Of a DNA stretch of 64,000 nt, positions 57,066 to 64,000 are shown one piece after another. The translations under genes were made by a program, and so were the position numbers. This DNA comes from Streptomyces sp. H27-H1. GTDB taxonomy: Bacteria > Actinomycetota > Actinomycetes > Streptomycetales > Streptomycetaceae. Under the pieces are notes generated by a model. The model had not been told where the DNA came from. It saw only the letters and a program-made list of their open reading frames with translations, and did no database searches. Within the stretch, counting starts at the first letter, position 1; each line of letters starts with the position of its first letter. The DNA is taken from positions 62,001 through 126,000 of the forward strand of contig NZ_JAPNLJ010000004.1 of NCBI RefSeq assembly GCF_026627445.1, given 5' to 3'.

Positions 57066-57512
57066 GTGACCGCCACGGACCGCTCCATCGAGCTCATCAC
57101 CGCCGCCGCCCAGGCCGCGGCCGACCGGCTCGCGCACGACATCATCGCGTACGACGTCAGCGACGTGCTGTCGATCACCGATGCCTTCCTGCTCGCCTCG
57201 GCCCCCAATGACCGCCAGGTCAAGTCGATCGTGGACGAGATCGAGGAGAAGCTCCAGAAGGAGCTGGGCGTCAAGCCGGTGCGCCGCGAAGGCGACCGCG
57301 ACGCCCGCTGGATCCTGCTCGACTACATCGACATCGTCGTCCACGTGCAGCACAGCGAGGAGCGGGTCTTCTACGCGCTGGAGCGCCTGTGGAAGGACTG
57401 CCCCGAGATCGACCTGCCCGAGGACGCCAAGCTCACGAAGGGCAAGGGCGAGGAGCACGCCGCCCTGCGCGCCACGCAGAGCGATGAGGAACTGGACGGT
57501 GATCTGTTCTGA
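57066..57512 (+). CDS. rsfS: Ribosome silencing factor RsfS (Iojap family)
   Basis: 148 residues. DIIAYDVSDVLSITDAFLLASAPNDRQVKSI, GVKPVRREGDRDARWILLDYIDIVVHVQ and YALERLWKDC are the family core, followed by an acidic tail. It binds L14 on the 50S subunit and blocks 30S joining in starvation. Start GTG at 57066. Its stop overlaps the next gene's predicted CTG start as CTGA, so the downstream gene is translationally coupled. Confidence 0.95.
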   Translation: MTATDRSIELITAAAQAAADRLAHDIIAYDVSDVLSITDAFLLASAPNDRQVKSIVDEIEEKLQKELGVKPVRREGDRDARWILLDYIDIVVHVQHSEERVFYALERLWKDCPEIDLPEDAKLTKGKGEEHAALRATQSDEELDGDLF

Positions 57513-58225
57513 GCACCACCAACGACGGCACCACCAACGACGGCACGACCCGTGACGCCGGGGCCCCGCGCGGTACGACCGGCGACGGTCGGATCAGCCG
57601 CAAGATCGTCCTCTGGCGGCACGGCCAGACCGCGTGGAACCTGGAGCGCCGCTTCCAGGGCTCCACGGACATCGAGCTGACCGAGGCCGGTGTGGCGCAG
57701 GCGCGCCGTGCCGCCCGGCTGCTCGCCTCGCTGAAGCCCGACGCCATCATCGCCTCGGACCTGCAGCGCGCCGCGGCCACGGCCGCCGAGCTGGCGGCCG
57801 TCACCGGTCTGGCCGTGGAGCACGACGAGGCGCTGCGCGAGACGTACGCCGGCGAATGGCAGGGGCTCACGCACGACGAGATCCTGGCCAAGTACGGCGA
57901 CCAGTACGCGGCGTGGAAGCGCGGCGAGGCGGTCCGCCGCGGTGGCGGCGAGCTGGAGACAGAGGTCGCCGACCGGGCCGCGCCGGTGGTGCTGGAACAC
58001 ACCGACCGGCTGCCCCCCGGCGGCACGCTCGTGGTGGTCAGCCACGGCGGCACCATCCGTACGACGATCGGCCGCCTGCTGGGCCTGGACTCGTACTACT
58101 GGGAGGGTCTGGGCGGGCTCTCCAACTGCTGCTGGTCCGTCCTCGGTGAGGGCGCGCGAGGCTGGCGGCTGATGGAACACAACGCCGGCACGCTGCCCGA
58201 ACCGGTGCTCGGCGACGACGACTGA
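57509..58225 (+). CDS. Histidine phosphatase (phosphoglycerate-mutase-like), CTG start
   Basis: 238 residues if started at CTG 57509. The catalytic RHG motif is at 37-39 (VLWRHGQTAWNLE), the second histidine in VSHGGTIRTT, and FQGSTDIELTEAG is typical of the family. It removes phosphate through a phospho-histidine; the substrate is not known. Start reasoning: the frame is closed upstream by TGA at 57500-57502 and no ATG, GTG or TTG occurs before the RHG motif; the first standard start (GTG at 57692) would delete the active site. CTG at 57509 overlaps the rsfS stop (CTGA). The N terminus contains a 15-bp tandem repeat coding TTNDG twice. Confidence 0.9.
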   Translation: MSTTNDGTTNDGTTRDAGAPRGTTGDGRISRKIVLWRHGQTAWNLERRFQGSTDIELTEAGVAQARRAARLLASLKPDAIIASDLQRAAATAAELAAVTGLAVEHDEALRETYAGEWQGLTHDEILAKYGDQYAAWKRGEAVRRGGGELETEVADRAAPVVLEHTDRLPPGGTLVVVSHGGTIRTTIGRLLGLDSYYWEGLGGLSNCCWSVLGEGARGWRLMEHNAGTLPEPVLGDDD

Positions 58226-58337
58226 GACCGCCTCGGAGCGGCTCCCACCCGGATTTCACTTTCCGGCTGGTCACAGGCTAGAGTTCTTCTTGTTCGCAGC
58301 GCAGAACACCGGAAACGGGGGGAGCGCGGCGGAGAGC

Positions 58338-58410
58338 GGGGCTATAGCTCAGTTGGTAGAGCGCCTGCATGGCATGCAGGAGGTCTGGAGTTCAATTCTC
58401 CATAGCTCCA
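58338..58410 (+). tRNA. tRNA-Ala (anticodon GGC), copy 1
   Basis: 73 nt. Acceptor GGGGCTA/TAGCTCC (one G-T pair), D-arm GCTCAGTTGGTAGAGC, anticodon stem CCTGC/GCAGG with loop ATGGCAT, anticodon GGC at 58371-58373, T-arm GAGTTCAATTC, discriminator A; CCA not encoded. Candidate promoter TTCACT (58255-58260), 18 bp, TAGAGT (58279-58284). Confidence 0.95.
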
Positions 58411-58415
58411 CAATC

Positions 58416-58447
58416 AAGATCCCGTCCCCAACAGGGGGCGGGATCTT
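58416..58447 (+). terminator. Terminator after tRNA-Ala copy 1
   Basis: AAGATCCCGTCCCC (58416-58429), loop AACA, GGGGGCGGGATCTT (58434-58447), 14 bp with one G-T pair, then TTGCTTTT. Confidence 0.88.
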
Positions 58448-58547
58448 TGCTTTTGTTCGCAGCTGCCCGAGCGGGCACCGGCATGGCAGAATCGGACGGC
58501 CGGAGGGGGGACGACGACGGCCCGACGCGGGAGGGAGTCGCTGACGG

Positions 58548-58781
58548 ATGGGTGCACACCGGCGGCGGTGCGACTGGTGCAACAACGGCACGCCGATCGT
58601 GCGGGACATGGAGCCGGTCAACCCCGACTACCAGTACTGGTGCGAGGAATGCGCGCGGGCGCTGGTCATAAAAGGCGACCCGATCGAGACGTACCGCGAA
58701 CTGGAGGGCGAGCCGATCTACGGGCGCCTGCTCGACGAACACTGCACGCTCAAACGGTTCTACCAGTTCGCCCGGGCGTGA
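58548..58781 (+). CDS. Small zinc-ribbon-type protein
   Basis: 77 residues. Two CxxC pairs (CDWC near 9-12 and CEEC near 32-35) about 20 residues apart suggest a zinc ribbon. The rest (DMEPVNPDYQYW, KGDPIETYRELEGEPIYGRLLDEHCTLKRFYQFARA) is not recognised. ATG at 58548 with GAGGGAG upstream. It sits between the two tRNA-Ala genes. Confidence 0.75.
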   Translation: MGAHRRRCDWCNNGTPIVRDMEPVNPDYQYWCEECARALVIKGDPIETYRELEGEPIYGRLLDEHCTLKRFYQFARA

Positions 58782-58844
58782 TGCGGACGAATGTGATGAA
58801 CCGCCACGAAACGGACATGGCCCGGGACGCACGGAAACCGATTT

Positions 58845-58872
58845 TTGGACCAGGGCCATCACCGTGTAATGT
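58845..58872 (+). promoter_or_regulatory. Promoter of tRNA-Ala copy 2
   Basis: TTGGAC (58845-58850), 16-bp spacer, TAATGT (58867-58872). It is 55 bp before the tRNA and fits the principal sigma factor. Confidence 0.65.
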
Positions 58873-58927
58873 TTGAGACGTCGCCAAGGGGAACCGGAAA
58901 CGGGCCACGAAACGGCAGGCAAGACAA

Positions 58928-59000
58928 GGGGCTATAGCTCAGTTGGTAGAGCGCCTGCATGGCATGCAGGAGGTCTGGAGTTCAATTCTCCATAGCTCCA
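58928..59000 (+). tRNA. tRNA-Ala (anticodon GGC), copy 2
   Basis: Identical 73-nt sequence to copy 1 at 58338-58410. CCA not encoded. Confidence 0.95.
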
Positions 59001-59006
59001 CAGTGA

Positions 59007-59041
59007 AGAAGCGGGCCACCCGGAACGGGTGGCCCGCTTCT
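59007..59041 (+). terminator. Terminator after tRNA-Ala copy 2
   Basis: AGAAGCGGGCCACCC (59007-59021), loop GGAAC, GGGTGGCCCGCTTCT (59027-59041). 15-bp perfect stem. Confidence 0.9.
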
Positions 59042-59101
59042 CGTTGTCCGGGTGGCGGGCGGTTCGAGCGGGCGCCGAGGCCGCTGCGGTACCCTGACGC
59101 C

Positions 59102-59140
59102 ATGCGTGCCGTACGCCTTCTGCTTACCGAGCCGCGCTGA
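59102..59140 (+). CDS. Leader peptide of leuS ([12 protein letters not shown])
   Basis: 12-codon open frame ATG to TGA. It contains three consecutive leucines encoded CTT CTG CTT; CTT is rare in this genome. TACCCT (59090-59095) is 6 nt before the ATG, so it is probably leaderless and starts at the transcript 5' end. The position before a terminator and leuS is that of an attenuation leader: ribosome stalling at leucine codons when charged tRNA-Leu is scarce would change downstream folding. Not a mature functional protein. Confidence 0.75.
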   Translation: MRAVRLLLTEPR

Positions 59141-59147
59141 ACAGTTC

Positions 59148-59206
59148 CGACCTCCACGAGACGGTCGGCCCCGGCGCGGCGCCCCCTCCTGTGCGAGGGG
59201 TTTTTT
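59148..59206 (+). promoter_or_regulatory. Attenuator region of leuS with T6 terminator
   Basis: Hairpin CCGACC/GGTCGG (59148-59153 with 59163-59168), then the terminator CCCCTC (59183-59188), loop CTGTGC, GAGGGG (59195-59200) and TTTTTT (59201-59206). GCCGCGC inside the leader peptide gene (59131-59137) can instead pair with GCGCGGC (59174-59180), which is just before the terminator. A ribosome on the leader would control these alternatives. The exact antiterminator is not certain. Confidence 0.65.
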
Positions 59207-59255
59207 CGTTTGGGCAGCAGAGACGGCAGAGACGATCGATGGAGCTTCAGAAATC

Positions 59256-62129
59256 ATGAGCGAGACGAACACCCCGGCCCCCGAGGCGGCCGAGGCGCAC
59301 CGTTACACGGCTGCCATGGCCGCCGACATCGAGGCACGCTGGCAGGACGTATGGGACGCGCGGGGCACCTACGAGGCCCCGAACCCGGCCGGTGACCTGG
59401 CCGGTGACCCCTCGGTCGTGGCGCGGCCCAAGAAGTTCATCATGGACATGTTCCCGTACCCCTCGGGCGCGGGCCTGCACGTCGGCCACCCGCTCGGGTA
59501 CATCGCCACCGACGTCTTCGCCCGCCACCAGCGGATGACCGGCCACAACGTCCTGCACACCCTGGGCTTCGACGCCTTCGGCCTGCCGGCCGAGCAGTAC
59601 GCCGTGCAGACCGGTACGCACCCGCGAGTGTCGACCGAGGCGAACATCGAGAACATGAAGGTCCAGCTGCGCAGGCTGGGTCTGGGCCACGACAGGCGCC
59701 GGTCCTTCGCGACGATCGACCCGGACTACTACAAGTGGACCCAGTGGATCTTCCTGCAGATCTACAACTCCTGGTACGACGTGGACGCCGCGAAGGCCCG
59801 GCCCATCGCCGAGCTGGTCGCCTCCTTCGAGGACGGCACCCGTGAGCTGCCCGGCGGCGCCTCCTGGGCCGCGCTGAGCGCGGGCGAGCGGGCCGACGTA
59901 CTGAACGAGTACCGGCTGGCGTACGCCTCGGACGCGCCCGTCAACTGGTGCCCCGGGCTGGGCACCGTACTGGCCAACGAGGAAGTCACCTCCGACGGCC
60001 GGTCCGAGCGCGGCAACTTCCCCGTCTTCAAGGCCAAGCTGAGCCAGTGGAACATGCGGATCACGGCCTACGCCGACCGTCTGCTGGACGACCTGGACGC
60101 GCTGGACTGGCCCGAGGCCATCAAGCTGCAGCAGCGCAACTGGATCGGACGCAGCGAGGGCGCGCGCGTGGACTTCGCCGTCGGCGACGGCGACGCCATC
60201 ACCGTCTTCACCACCCGCCCCGACACGCTGTTCGGCGCCACCTACATGGTGCTGGCCCCCGAGCACGAACTGGTCGCGAAGATCGTCCCGGCCGAGTGGC
60301 CCGAGGGTACCCGCCAGGTGTGGACCGGCGGCGCCGCGACCCCCGGCGAGGCCGTGGACGCGTACCGCAAGCAGGCCGCGTCGAAGTCGGACGTCGAGCG
60401 CCAGGCGGAGGCCAAGGACAAGACCGGTGTCTTCACCGGCGCGTTCGCGGTCAACCCGGTCAGCGGCGAGCAGGTCCCGGTCTTCATCGCGGACTACGTG
60501 CTGATGGGCTACGGCACCGGCGCGATCATGGCCGTCCCGGCGCACGACACCCGCGACTTCGCGTTCGCGCAGGCCTTCGAGCTGCCGATGCGCTGCGTCG
60601 TACAGCCCTCGGACGACCGCGACGAGGACCCGGGCGAGTGGGACGACGCCTTCTCCTCCTACGACGGCACGATCGTCAACTCGACGGGTGAGGGCATCGC
60701 CCTGGACGGCCTGGGCGTGGTCGAGGCGAAGGCCGCGATCACCGACTGGATGGCCGGGCGCGGCATCGGCGAGGGCACCGTCAACTTCCGGCTGCGCGAC
60801 TGGCTGTTCAGCCGTCAGCGCTACTGGGGCGAGCCCTTCCCGATCGTCTACGACGAGGACGGCGTCGCCTACCCGCTGCCCGAGTCGATGCTGCCGCTGG
60901 AGCTGCCGGAGGTCGAGGACTACTCGCCGCGCACGTTCGAGGCGGACGACGCGACCTCCAAGCCGGAGACCCCGCTGTCGCGCAACGAGGCGTGGGTCAA
61001 CGTCGAGCTGGACCTGGGCGACGGGCGCGGGGTGCGCCCGTTCCGCCGCGAGACCAACACCATGCCGAACTGGGCCGGCTCCTGCTGGTACGAGCTGCGC
61101 TACCTGGACCCGAACAACGCGTCGGCCCTGGTCGACCCCGAGATCGAGCAGTACTGGATGGGCCCCCGCGAGGGCCAGCCGCACGGCGGTGTCGACCTGT
61201 ACGTGGGCGGCGCCGAGCACGCGGTGCTGCACCTGCTGTACGCGCGCTTCTGGTCCAAGGTGCTGTTCGACCTGGGGCACGTCTCCTCGGTGGAGCCGTT
61301 CCACAAGCTGTTCAACCAGGGCATGATCCAGGCGTACGTCTACCGCGACGAGCGCGGCTTCCCGGTCACGGCCACCGAGGTCGAGGAGCGCGACGGCAAG
61401 TTCTTCTTCGAGGGCGAGCCGATCAAGCGCGAGATGGGCAAGATGGGCAAGTCCCTGAAGAACGCCGTCACGCCGGACGAGATCTGCGAGGAGTACGGCG
61501 CCGACACGCTGCGCCTGTACGAGATGGCGATGGGCCCGCTGGACGTTTCGCGTCCCTGGGACACCCGCGCCGTCGTCGGCCAGTACCGGCTGCTGCAGCG
61601 CCTGTGGCGCAACGTGGTCGACGAGGAGACGGGCGCCGTGACGGTCGTCGACTCCGAGCCGGGCGAGGACACCCTGCGCGCGCTGCACAAGGCGATCGAC
61701 GGGGTCGGCGCCGATATGACCGCACTGCGGTTCAACACCGCCATCGCGAAGATCACCGAGCTGAACAACACCCTGACGAAGGCGGGCCGGCCGCTGGAGC
61801 GCTCGGTCGCGGAGCGGCTGGTGCTGCTGGTCGCCCCGCTGGCGCCGCACGTCGCGGAGGAGCTGTGGCAGCGGCTGGGCCACGCCGAGTCGGTCGTCCA
61901 CCAGGACTTCCCGGTCGCGGACCCGGCGTACGTGGTCGACGAGAGCGTCACGTGCGTCGTCCAGATCAAGGGCAAGGTCAAGGCCCGCCTGGAGGTGTCT
62001 CCGGCGATCTCCGACGCCGACCTGGAGCAGCTGGCGCTGGGCGACGAGGCGGTCGTCGCGGCGCTGGGCGGGGCGGAGATTCGCAAGGTGATCGTGCGCG
62101 CGCCGAAGCTGGTGAACATCGTCGTCTGA
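59256..62129 (+). CDS. leuS: Leucyl-tRNA synthetase
   Basis: 957 residues, class I synthetase of the bacterial type. HIGH as HVGH (75-78); KMSKS appears as KMGKS at 729-733, a variant I recall in actinomycetes. The CP1 editing domain (about 260-450) includes [20 protein letters not shown] and a [16 protein letters not shown] motif with the conserved aspartate. It charges tRNA-Leu. ATG at 59256; a longer frame to 59052 overlaps the leader and terminator and is rejected. Expression is probably controlled by attenuation upstream. The stop codon starts a 13-bp repeat. Confidence 0.97.
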   Translation: MSETNTPAPEAAEAHRYTAAMAADIEARWQDVWDARGTYEAPNPAGDLAGDPSVVARPKKFIMDMFPYPSGAGLHVGHPLGYIATDVFARHQRMTGHNVLHTLGFDAFGLPAEQYAVQTGTHPRVSTEANIENMKVQLRRLGLGHDRRRSFATIDPDYYKWTQWIFLQIYNSWYDVDAAKARPIAELVASFEDGTRELPGGASWAALSAGERADVLNEYRLAYASDAPVNWCPGLGTVLANEEVTSDGRSERGNFPVFKAKLSQWNMRITAYADRLLDDLDALDWPEAIKLQQRNWIGRSEGARVDFAVGDGDAITVFTTRPDTLFGATYMVLAPEHELVAKIVPAEWPEGTRQVWTGGAATPGEAVDAYRKQAASKSDVERQAEAKDKTGVFTGAFAVNPVSGEQVPVFIADYVLMGYGTGAIMAVPAHDTRDFAFAQAFELPMRCVVQPSDDRDEDPGEWDDAFSSYDGTIVNSTGEGIALDGLGVVEAKAAITDWMAGRGIGEGTVNFRLRDWLFSRQRYWGEPFPIVYDEDGVAYPLPESMLPLELPEVEDYSPRTFEADDATSKPETPLSRNEAWVNVELDLGDGRGVRPFRRETNTMPNWAGSCWYELRYLDPNNASALVDPEIEQYWMGPREGQPHGGVDLYVGGAEHAVLHLLYARFWSKVLFDLGHVSSVEPFHKLFNQGMIQAYVYRDERGFPVTATEVEERDGKFFFEGEPIKREMGKMGKSLKNAVTPDEICEEYGADTLRLYEMAMGPLDVSRPWDTRAVVGQYRLLQRLWRNVVDEETGAVTVVDSEPGEDTLRALHKAIDGVGADMTALRFNTAIAKITELNNTLTKAGRPLERSVAERLVLLVAPLAPHVAEELWQRLGHAESVVHQDFPVADPAYVVDESVTCVVQIKGKVKARLEVSPAISDADLEQLALGDEAVVAALGGAEIRKVIVRAPKLVNIVV

Positions 62130-62209
62130 CGGGTCGGCCTGACGGGTCGGCCTGACCGGTTGGTCTGACCGGTTGGTCTGACGGGCCGTTTCGACGGGTC
62201 GGTCTGACG
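62127..62209 (+). repeat. 13-bp tandem repeat beginning with the leuS stop codon
   Basis: Units TGACGGGTCGGCC (62127, 62140), TGACCGGTTGGTC (62153, 62166), then TGACGGGCCGTTTC (62179) and a last GACGGGTCGGTC. The first TGA is the leuS stop. Because 13 is not a multiple of three, the successive TGAs fall in all three frames. Confidence 0.85.
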
Positions 62210-62316
62210 ATCTAGGGGTAATCCCGTACGGGCAGGTTGGGGGTTCGATTGGAACCCGCGGCCTGCCCGTGGCGTTTACGGTGGAAGAGACCTAAACGGC
62301 TGGGGAAGGGAACCTC

Positions 62317-62991
62317 ATGGAGGCGGCTTTTATCATCGTGGCCGTGGTGCTGCTGCTGGTTGCCCTTCTGGGGCTCGGGGCCTATGTGGCGACGAAGGCG
62401 GTCAAGGCCGCGGCGCGCGGCGTGGACAGGACCATCACCCAGGCCCGCCGCACCGTGGAGGACACCACCTTGAAGGCACGCAGCTTCGGCCAGGTCGGTG
62501 TCTCGGGCGCGCTGGCCCAGTTGAGGCTGGACCTGCGGGCGTCGATGCGGGCGACGCAGCAGGCGCTGTACCAGGGGGTCCAGGCGGACGCCTCGCTGAA
62601 GGAGTCGATCGGGCTGTTCGAGCGGCTGAGCCAGCACGGACACGAACTGGACGACGAACTGAAGCGCCTGGAGGCGGAGCCGGACCGCAAGCGCACCGCG
62701 GACAGCCTGCCCGAGCTGCGGGAGCGAACGGCGCAGATCAAGCAGGCGGCGGACTCGCTGCGCTGGGCGGCGCGCGACCGCGCGCGGCGCTTCGCGTCGG
62801 ACGACCTGTCGGATCTGTCGGCCCAGATCGAGGTCGAGTCGGGCGCGCTGCGGGACTGGTCCCGCGCATCGGTCGACGACCTCCCCCACCCGGCCCCTAC
62901 GTGGACCACCCCGCAGCCGGCCCTCACGGAGCCCGCTCCGGCACCCCAGTACCCGTGGCAGAAGACCCGGCGTCCGGAAGCCACGACCTGA
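62317..62991 (+). CDS. Membrane-anchored coiled-coil protein, unknown
   Basis: 224 residues. One N-terminal membrane segment (about 4-24, AFIIVAVVLLLVALLGLGAYV) followed by long charged helices (about 25-190) with heptad-like Leu/Ala spacing, and a Pro-rich C-terminal tail of 35 residues. No enzymatic motif is visible. It could be a membrane scaffold. ATG at 62317 with GGGAAGGGAAC upstream. Not recognised further. Confidence 0.75.
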   Translation: MEAAFIIVAVVLLLVALLGLGAYVATKAVKAAARGVDRTITQARRTVEDTTLKARSFGQVGVSGALAQLRLDLRASMRATQQALYQGVQADASLKESIGLFERLSQHGHELDDELKRLEAEPDRKRTADSLPELRERTAQIKQAADSLRWAARDRARRFASDDLSDLSAQIEVESGALRDWSRASVDDLPHPAPTWTTPQPALTEPAPAPQYPWQKTRRPEATT

Positions 62992-63034
62992 CCCGGGCCT
63001 TGGCAGAACCCGGCCGCCCGGCGCCCGGGGCCGC

Positions 63035-63060
63035 GTTTCAGCCCGTCCGGCGCTTGAGGG
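63035..63060 (+). repeat. Copy of a dispersed Streptomyces intergenic repeat
   Basis: Contains GTTTCAGCCCGTCC followed by GGCGCTTGAGGG. From memory, TCAGCCCGTCCGGCGTTTGAGGA-type sequences occur many times between genes in Streptomyces chromosomes. The remainder of 62992-63224 shows no gene. Confidence 0.5.
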
Positions 63061-63224
63061 CCGGGTCCGGGCAGGTCCGGGGGGACGGTGGAACCGGAGG
63101 TCCCCGAGGACGGAGTCGGGGGGAGGGACGGGGCCTGCTGGCAGGGCCGCCCCGCGGGGGCCGCTCGCGACCGGCGGAGGCCCCGGGCTGCCGGAACACC
63201 TCCGCTGCCGGTAACCTCCGCCTC

Positions 63225-64000
63225 ATGTCCCGCCATGTCGCGATCGTCACGGATTCCACGGCCTACCTGCCCCAACCGGCCATGGCGCGGCACGGAATCA
63301 CCTCCGTCCCGCTGACCGTGGTCCTCGGCGACGAAGCCCTGGAGGAGGGCACCGAGATCTCGGCCAGGAGCCTCGCCCTGGCCCTGCAGAAGCGCCGCTC
63401 CGTCACCACGTCCCGCCCCAGCCCCGAGGACTTCTCCCGGGCCTACCGGGAGGCCGTGGAGGCCGGCGCCACCGGCATCGTCAGCCTGCACCTGTCCGCC
63501 GAGTTCTCCGGCACCTACGACGCCGCCGTACTCGCCGCGAAGACCGCCCCGGTGCCCGTTCGCGTCGTCGACACCGGCATGGTCGCCATGGCCCTCGGTT
63601 TCTGCGCCCTGGCCGCGGCGGAGGTGGCCGAGGCCGGGGGCTCCCTCGACGAAGCCGTCGCCGCCGCCGAGAAACGGGCCGCCGGAATGTCCGCGTACTT
63701 CTACGTCGACACCCTCGACTACCTGCGCCGTGGCGGCCGCATCGGGGCCGCACAGGCACTCCTCGGCTCGGCGCTGGCGGTCAAACCGCTGCTGACGCTC
63801 GAGGGCGGTCGGATCGAGATGCTGGAGAAGGTGCGCACGGCCTCCAAGGCCATAGCCCGCCTCGAGGAGCTGGCCGTCGAGCGGGCCGGATCCGGCGCCG
63901 TCGACGTGGCCGTGCACCACCTCGCGGCCCCGGAACGCGCGGACAAGCTGGCGAAGCGGCTCCGCGAGCGGATCCCGGGGCTGGTCGAGCTGCACGTCAG
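63225..64000 (+). CDS. DegV family fatty-acid-binding protein, partial
   Basis: About 258 residues before the window edge; the usual length is around 280, so about 20-30 residues are missing. Begins MSRHVAIVTDSTAYLP with the DegV signature, then SVPLTVVLGDE, TSRPSPEDFSRAY, SLHLSAEFSGTYDAA, VRVVDTGMVAMALGF and YVDTLDYLRRGGRIGAAQALLGSALAVKPLL. DegV proteins bind a fatty acid and act with fatty-acid kinase to phosphorylate it. No kinase gene is visible here. TAACCT (63212-63217) is 7 nt before the ATG with no ribosome site: leaderless candidate. Confidence 0.92.
   Translation, partial: MSRHVAIVTDSTAYLPQPAMARHGITSVPLTVVLGDEALEEGTEISARSLALALQKRRSVTTSRPSPEDFSRAYREAVEAGATGIVSLHLSAEFSGTYDAAVLAAKTAPVPVRVVDTGMVAMALGFCALAAAEVAEAGGSLDEAVAAAEKRAAGMSAYFYVDTLDYLRRGGRIGAAQALLGSALAVKPLLTLEGGRIEMLEKVRTASKAIARLEELAVERAGSGAVDVAVHHLAAPERADKLAKRLRERIPGLVELHV

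Noticed and set aside
59102..59206. T-box riboswitch upstream of leuS
   Set aside because: No T-box consensus or specifier stem was seen; a short Leu-rich leader peptide with terminator explains the region better.
59052..59255. Upstream extension of leuS
   Set aside because: It would run through the leader peptide gene and the T6 terminator; ATG 59256 gives the normal N terminus.

Overview
The window is chromosomal DNA from a Streptomyces-type actinomycete. G+C is very high, GTG starts are frequent, and the proteins carry the Ala/Pro/Arg-rich extensions usual in this genus. The order tig-clpP1-clpP2-clpX-valS-folC-ndk-mreBCD-pbp2-sfr-rne-rplU-rpmA-obg-proB-proA-nadD-rsfS-leuS matches, from memory, the conserved core region around the S. 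coelicolor mre cluster. I see no prophage, insertion sequence, integrase, CRISPR array or secondary-metabolite cluster.

Layout. 1-5.3 kb is accessory: a partial Eis-like acetyltransferase, a membrane PP2C phosphatase, a TmrB-like ATPase, a 37-bp minisatellite, a PLP decarboxylase coupled to a small HD hydrolase, and a tiny membrane protein. 5.3-10.5 kb holds tRNA-Gly, tRNA-Pro and the protein-quality genes (trigger factor, ClpP1, ClpP2, ClpX). 10.5-20.4 kb holds a small secreted protein, a single-pass membrane protein, valS, a VKOR protein, an orphan histidine kinase, a second MreB-like actin, folC, a DUF4233 protein and ndk. 20.7-27 kb is the mreB-mreC-mreD-pbp2-sfr cell-wall cluster. 27-32.6 kb holds a CYTH-CHAD protein and a radical SAM protein separated from its partner domain gene by an unusual repeat membrane protein. 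32.8-39.5 kb holds RNase E/G, L21, L27 and Obg. 39.6-48.2 kb is a wall-glycopolymer cluster (two related GT2 proteins, one fused to a CDP-glycerol glycerophosphotransferase, a GalE-like epimerase, a GT4, a GtrB-like GT2 and GtrA). 48.2-58.2 kb holds proB, proA, two paired membrane proteins, an M48 protease, nadD, a degenerate LytR-CpsA-Psr protein, rsfS and a phosphoglycerate-mutase-like gene. 58.3-64 kb holds two identical tRNA-Ala genes around a zinc-ribbon protein, leuS behind a leader peptide and terminator, a coiled-coil membrane protein, and a DegV-like gene cut by the window edge.

How the genes work together. Three themes recur: protein synthesis and turnover (Clp, trigger factor, tRNAs, ValRS, LeuRS, L21, L27, Obg, RsfS, RNase E), envelope construction (Mre proteins, PBP2, Sfr, MreB paralogue, glycopolymer enzymes, LCP-like protein), and proline/NAD/folate/nucleotide supply.

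Most notable sequence-level observations. (1) leuS is preceded by a 12-codon Leu-rich leader peptide with rare CTT codons and a T6 terminator. (2) One gene has no ATG/GTG/TTG before its catalytic motif and seems to start at CTG in a CTGA overlap. A second gene probably also starts at CTG. (3) Many genes have a TANNNT box only 6-9 nt before the start codon, suggesting leaderless mRNAs. (4) Short tandem repeats begin at the stop codons of three unrelated genes. (5) An unannotated aromatic repeat protein lies between two genes whose domains are often fused. No single new defence-like system is visible. All functional calls come from reading the sequence and recalling families; no search was run.
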